Assembly: GCA_037447655.1 (NCBI GenBank)
Contig: JBBHKE010000822.1
Span: 236,750-300,749 of the forward strand
Source of the DNA: Zygnema cylindricum
Lineage: Eukaryota > Streptophyta > Zygnematophyceae > Zygnematales > Zygnemataceae
Direction: 5' to 3'
Length of the DNA stretch: 64,000 bases
Shown piece by piece: positions 59,311-64,000 of the stretch (its first letter is position 1; each line of letters begins with the position of its first letter). The notes under the pieces were generated by a model, which searched no databases, was not told the origin of the DNA, and saw only the letters and a list, made by a program, of their open reading frames with translations. The translations under genes and the position numbers were made by a program.

Positions 59311-59563
59311 CAATACTTTGACGTTTCAATCGTACAACCATTATCTATCGGCCATTAACGATAAATTAAGTAAGCTCACAATTAGCTTAGGGTGAACTTC
59401 CATTAGAGGAAAAGTGGGGTTGTTTACTGGACGCCGTACGGTTTCGTGCATATTCGTACCAATTATTTTTTTGTCACACGAAACATGTTTACATGATAGC
59501 TCCAATATTATAGGCGTAAGTATTGACCGTTAGATTTTTCACGTTTATAGATTCGCGAAGCAA

Positions 59564-59690
59564 TCGCGCACATCGTCCAGTGTGAAGAGACTCTCCGCCG
59601 AGGACAGTTTCTTCACACTGGACGATGTGCGCGATGTACACACTGGTCGATGTGCGCGATGTACAAAGTGGACGATGTGCGCGATGTACA
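59564..59690. repeat. perfect 25-bp hairpin followed by three 25-bp tandem units
   Basis: Arms 59564-59588 and 59610-59634 are exact inverse complements around a 21-nt loop. The right arm overlaps the first of three tandem units (59616-59640, 59641-59665, 59666-59690) of the form CACTGGACGATGTGCGCGAT plus GTACA, with one to two changes. Confidence 0.9.
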
Positions 59691-60210
59691 CGTCAAACGT
59701 AACAAAAATCTCACGTACAACTGAAGGTTCCAACGAATGACCCACCAAAAGTACAGTACTATCCACTTGGTATCCACGGTCCACAATTTGTGGCACTTGG
59801 TAACCACTGTCCACACAGTTTGCCGCGCTTTCACTGTATTTAAATTTCCATTATCAAATTTTAAAATCGTTTTTTGTATTCAACATTCCATTCCCAGGTT
59901 CAAAATTCAAAATCCGTAACAAACATTTTGATGAATCTAAATTTACAAAGTCGAAGATAAGGTAAAGGTTGCTAATATTACAGCGGTAAACCTATAAAAA
60001 GAAACCAAGATGGAATATATTACATAAAGAAACATGTGGTGTATATTGATTCAACTTTTCAAAATACTTTATGTGTTTACTTTTTTATTTCTATTAGGAT
60101 GTCTTTCCTAGGTGACAGCTTTAACCCACTTTCATTTTTTTTGGGCATTTTACCCTATTCAATACCGCGTTTTCCCGTGAGCATAACACCCTCTGTTCGC
60201 AAGACACATG

Positions 60211-60336
60211 AACGACATCTCACGCAGTGAGGATCCTATAATCCTTGAAAGAGGAGGCATCAGCGATAAACACAACGACATCTCACGCAGTGAGGATCGT
60301 ATAATCCTTGAAAGAGGAGGCATCAGCGATAAACAC
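60211..60336 (+). repeat. 63-bp perfect-frame tandem duplication
   Basis: Two units (60211-60273, 60274-60336) differing at one base. In the frame starting ATG 60208 they encode two copies of a 21-residue unit NDISRSED(P/R)IILERGGIS(DKH). Each holds a small hairpin CTCACGCAGTGAG. The frame then enters T-rich sequence, so coding is doubtful. Confidence 0.85.
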
Positions 60337-60614
60337 ACTAATGCAACAGTTTGTTTTTACTGCTTGTTAAGTTTTTTTTTTCGGGTATTTTTTTTTGTTT
60401 TTATGTTTCCGACTCTTTCTCCTTCTCTTTCTATTCCTCCTTCTATTTCTCCTTCTCCTTCTCCTCTTCTTGCTCCTTATTCGTCTTCTTCTTCTTGTCG
60501 TTTTCCTTTTTTTGTTGTCTGTTTTGTAAATTCTAAGTTCTATTTTCTGTTTCAGTTTTTTGTATTTGTATTGCGGTCTTTTTTTCTCTCTTTTCTGACT
60601 TTTTTTTAGATTGT

Positions 60615-61270
60615 TTCAGTGTTGTTTAGTTGTAGTAGGCATCAAGTATACGTATATTAATAAAACTGAACCGTAATTGAGTTGTTTTATTAGTATTTTG
60701 TAAGTTTTGTTTTTAGTCTATGTTTTTTTTCCTTTTCAAGGTGTTTTGTTTTCTTTATTTTCTTTTTTTTTATACTGTGTTTATTTTCTCTTAGTATTAG
60801 TTGGCTTTCATTATATGTATATTAGTAAATCTGAACAATATTTGTGTTGTTTATTTTTGTAGTTCCTAAGTTATATTTGTAGTTCAACGCTTCTATTTTT
60901 CTTTAGAGTGTTATTCTTTCTCTTATCTTTTTTTATATATGTATAATGATTTCAGGTATTTTCAATAGTAGTAGGCATTAATCATATATGTATTAATAAA
61001 ACTGAACTGTAATTTTTTTTTTTTTTTTTGGGTTTTCCTCAGTTGTTTGTTTTTTTTGTTTTTTTTTTTATATTGTGTTCAGTTTGTTTTAGTAGTAGAA
61101 GGCATTAACTATAGTGTATTACTAAAACTGAACCGTAATTATATAGTGTTCAGTTTATTTTAATAGTAGAAGGCATTAATTATAGTGTATTACTAAAAGT
61201 GAATTGTTCAGTTTTTTTTAATAGTAGAAGGCATTAATTATAGTGTATTACTAAAAGTGAACTGTAATTA
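60615..61270. repeat. degenerate AGTAGGCATTA...ACTAAAACTGAAC repeat array
   Basis: At least six copies of a 50-70 bp unit containing TAGTAG(A)AGGCATTAA, then GTATTA(C/A)TAAAACTGAACTG, most regular at 61086-61270. No gene. Confidence 0.8.
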
Positions 61271-61504
61271 TAAGCACTAACTGTAGATACTAAAAGCCTC
61301 TTTTCTTCTTCTTTTTCTCTTCTATTACTTCTATTTTTTTGTGTTTCATCCTTCTATGCTTCTCCTTCTAATTTTATCCTTCGATGCATCTCTTTCTTTA
61401 CTTCTTCTATGCTTCTTCTAATTTTCCTCTATTATTCTTACGAATATCTTCGAATAGTCTTCCTCATATATTTTTCATGGTTGCTAACACCTAGATGTTT
61501 TTGC

Positions 61505-61636
61505 ATGAGTCTTGTAGGTGGTCACGCGAAAAAAACCACGAAGAATAAGGGTGGAAATTCGAAACACCCACGTATTGCCAAAAAAAAATACAATGCAAGC
61601 GATAGCCAAGGAGTTGGAAAAAGGGGCAAAAAAAGG
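61505..61636 (+). CDS. possible Lys-rich exon, uncertain
   Basis: Frame MSLVGGHAKKTTKNKGGNSK, then KKKYNASDSQGVGKRGKKR, ending at a good donor (AAAAAGG|GTGAGT). Very basic, like a ribosomal-protein or nuclear tail, but no family recognised. Downstream, GGTAACAAACAAGCAGAAAA occurs twice (about 61650 and 61699). Confidence 0.25.
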
Positions 61637-61741
61637 GTGAGTCAAATAAGGGTAACAAACAAGCAGAAAATGAAGAGGTCTTGGTTGAGCCAATTGCAGG
61701 TAACAAACAAGCAGAAAATGAGGATTTACACAGCATTGTAA

Positions 61742-62378
61742 ATTTAAGAAATTCTGAATTTTATTTATAATTGTAGTATCACTGTACATTGCGGCACTTT
61801 CTCCCCCTCATCTTCTCAATTTTTTTTTACCTCTTCAACACCACAACTTGCAGATTCATTAAGTTCACTCGTTCTTGAGCTATAATCTTGTGAACATCAA
61901 CACTAATATCATTAATTACAGGTGATTACCTTATCCTATTCTTTACGAAATAATTTACGGAAAGAGCATTAATCCGCTCCATAAACTGAGGTACATCGAA
62001 CCAATGTTAGCTATCAATACAACAACTAATTTGACGGAATAGAGACAGCCATTGTAGCAACACACTCTATGAACTAGGGTACATTGAACCAATATTATCT
62101 ATCAATACAACAACTAATTTGGCGGAATAGAGACAACCATTGTAGCAACACAGTCCCTAAAGGATAAGTTTGGAGGTGTAAAGTCCTCCGTCCTCAACAC
62201 CACTGCAACAGACGAAACGACAATTTCGATAATTAATTCAAGGTACAAAGTTTAAAAGAGGACTAAAGGAATATACTCTCCAAAAGTTTACTCAAGGAGA
62301 AAACAAAGCAAATATCAGAGGTTTATTATTAAAAAGGAAGAATTAAGCAAATATCAAGCGTCAAACTGTAAAACTTAC
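61742..62378. other. no supported gene; short duplicated segment
   Basis: A segment of about 65 bp (AATACAACAACTAATTTG(A/G)CGG and its surroundings) is duplicated at about 62016 and 62103. A possible 3' exon of the BolA-like gene may begin after GTTGCAG near 62206 but is not convincing. Confidence 0.4.
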
Positions 62379-62459
62379 TTGAAATGGGTCTTAGTTGCCC
62401 CTCTGTGCACTCCTGCGTGGCCAGCGTGCTGATGAGTAACATCTTCGACCTCCACTTTG
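62379..62459 (-). CDS. BolA-like protein, internal exon
   Basis: An 81-nt exon between CTATAG and GTAAGT reads KVEVEDVTHQHAGHAG, then a TKTHF block. This is the signature of the BolA family, in which the conserved His residues help bind an Fe-S cluster with monothiol glutaredoxins. Phase 2 at both ends. The preceding N-terminal exon and the C-terminal helix exon were not found with confidence. A Ser/Leu-rich stretch upstream (FHVVASRQSVANLLSRPPNT, about 62762-62850) could be part of an organelle-targeting exon. Confidence 0.7.
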
Positions 62460-64000
62460 CTATAGTTGACAATAAGAAAAAACAATCAAACATTAGCCAA
62501 AAAATTCATATGATCTTACTTATCATAATTCAGTAACTTATTCTTTAACATATAAGTGAATTCATTTTACCCATCAAACCAATTCACTAAATATCATAAA
62601 GTTCATGACATGATGCTAACATACAGTCCATTGTCTTTTTCAGCATTAACTTCAGCCTATTCAAAAACCGTTATTCCTCGACGGAATCAAACTCTGTTTT
62701 AAACATAACAAAAAGACAAAATCTGGAGTCACTTTCAAAAGTTGGGAGAAACCACTAAGTCCTTGTACTAATAAAAGAGCTAACCCTTAACACTGTATTT
62801 GGAGGTCTAGAGAGAAGGTTTGCAACGGATTGCCGCGAAGCTACCACATGGAAAATAGAGGAAGAATGAGTGCAAGAAGGAAAGAAACCGGGACAAGGAA
62901 GTAATATGCGAGAGTTTCCAAAGAAGGGAGAAAAATGGGAGGGGAAGGGGAGGAGCAAGGGAGGAGAGAGAAAAAGATAAATGGCTTGTAGTGTTAAATG
63001 CCACTTGCGTGACAACCAACTGTAAAAGAATTGAAGAAACAAAAAAGGCAAAAAATGTAGAAAAACAACTAGGTCTCATTGACGAAAGATAGGGGAGGGG
63101 CGGGGAGGGAGAGGACAAAAAGAAAATAGAAGAGGATAACTGCGAGGTCTAATTCAAATCAAAAACATCGAATAAACGACACTTTAAACAAGATGTTTAC
63201 ACATTCCCGCAGAGATATGAAACTTCATAAAAGCAAAAAAAACAACGACTTAAAACAATGATTAAAAACAACAACTAAAACAACGGAAAAAACAAGTAAC
63301 AACAAAAATCAAAGAAGAAACGATTGAAAAAAAAACATACACTCGATAAACAAAAGCGACATCTGGTCAAATCTTTCCCTTGTTCAAATAACATCGCCCG
63401 AATGCTGAAACAAAAACAAAAAAGATGGCACAGAAGAAAATGGATGTCTTTACATGTTGGTTAGTATTTCATTTGATTCTTTATTACCCTAAAACGACGT
63501 ATCTTGTTTTCTCGTTACCATTTATCTAACTTTTGATAAGAAATGGGAAACATCATACTCCTGTTGACATAATAACAACACAAATAAAAATGAAAATAAC
63601 AAAATCACGACAAAACATCTTCAAAAAACATAAGATTTTCATTTTGGTGAAATTAACAATCCACATTAAATAATCAACAGTTTTAGGCGCAAGAAAATGT
63701 TGTTGAAAAAAACTCTCAAATCAGTCGATCCACGCATTATTTGTGAAGCTTACAAAATAATTCAAATACAAAAGGGCACCGTTATTAGTGTAGTCTCTCG
63801 TCATCTCAAAAATGTTATCTGTTTTGGGGGGGGGGGAGGAGAGAACAAGGTGAAAATAAAAAAGGGGGAATGAGAAACCATTGTGGTTAGAAATTATTCA
63901 ACTACAAACCCTAAAAATCGTACACTCTCATCCAAATTTACTGAGTTTTGAGAAGCATGCATGATGTTTTTTTGAATAAAAAACATCATGATCATTAAAA
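62460..64000. other. AT-rich sequence, no firm gene
   Basis: Contains a CT/GA-rich patch (62860-63115), many AACAAC words (63230-63320) and a G10 run near 63827. Upstream BolA exons are expected here but cannot be placed. Confidence 0.5.

Noticed and set aside
59616-59690. CRISPR-like array
   Set aside because: Units are directly adjacent with no spacers, in a eukaryotic intron-rich context.

Overview
This is nuclear DNA from an intron-rich eukaryote, most likely of the green plant lineage. Reasons: a long P-class pentatricopeptide (PPR) protein with an organelle-type N-terminus, a plant-like JmjC protein, Ty1/Copia elements primed on initiator tRNA-Met, and hAT and LINE remnants. I would guess a streptophyte alga, but the species is inference. 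There is one short assembly gap (10 N).

Layout. 0.2-2.1 kb (+): 3' exons of a DHHC palmitoyltransferase. 4.7-15.3 kb (-): a complete ten-exon PPR gene whose introns carry very large purine/pyrimidine tracts, a minisatellite and two inverted-repeat elements. 15.55-19.94 kb (+): a complete six-exon 3-hydroxybutyryl-CoA dehydrogenase gene, head-to-head with the PPR gene over a short GTAC-rich spacer. 21.26-29.65 kb (-): a JmjC-domain oxygenase gene of about 15 exons with an uncharacterised C-terminal extension. 29.7-55.05 kb: a transposon graveyard holding a 3-bp-TSD MITE, a complete but broken hAT element, a LINE with a C2HC finger, two long Copia elements (one per strand), a solo LTR with perfect TSD, a third truncated Copia element, a 1.17-kb foldback palindrome and nested MITEs. 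55-64 kb: sparse, with a coiled-coil ORF built of 63-bp repeats, the last two exons of an unknown gene, a BolA-like exon and several short repeat structures.

Exon models were built by hand. I required conserved family motifs, splice consensus (two introns are GC-AG) and reading phase to agree across every junction; PPR and dehydrogenase models are phase-consistent from start to stop. The host genes look like independent housekeeping functions (protein lipidation, organelle RNA metabolism, acyl-CoA metabolism, 2-oxoglutarate-dependent oxygenation, Fe-S/redox), not a pathway cluster.

The most unusual signal is in the Copia LTRs. Elements on both strands and a solo LTR each carry a tRNA-like internal-promoter module, always antisense to the element and followed by a T-run. 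The two long elements also have a primer-binding site matching the anticodon arm, not the 3' end, of initiator tRNA-Met.
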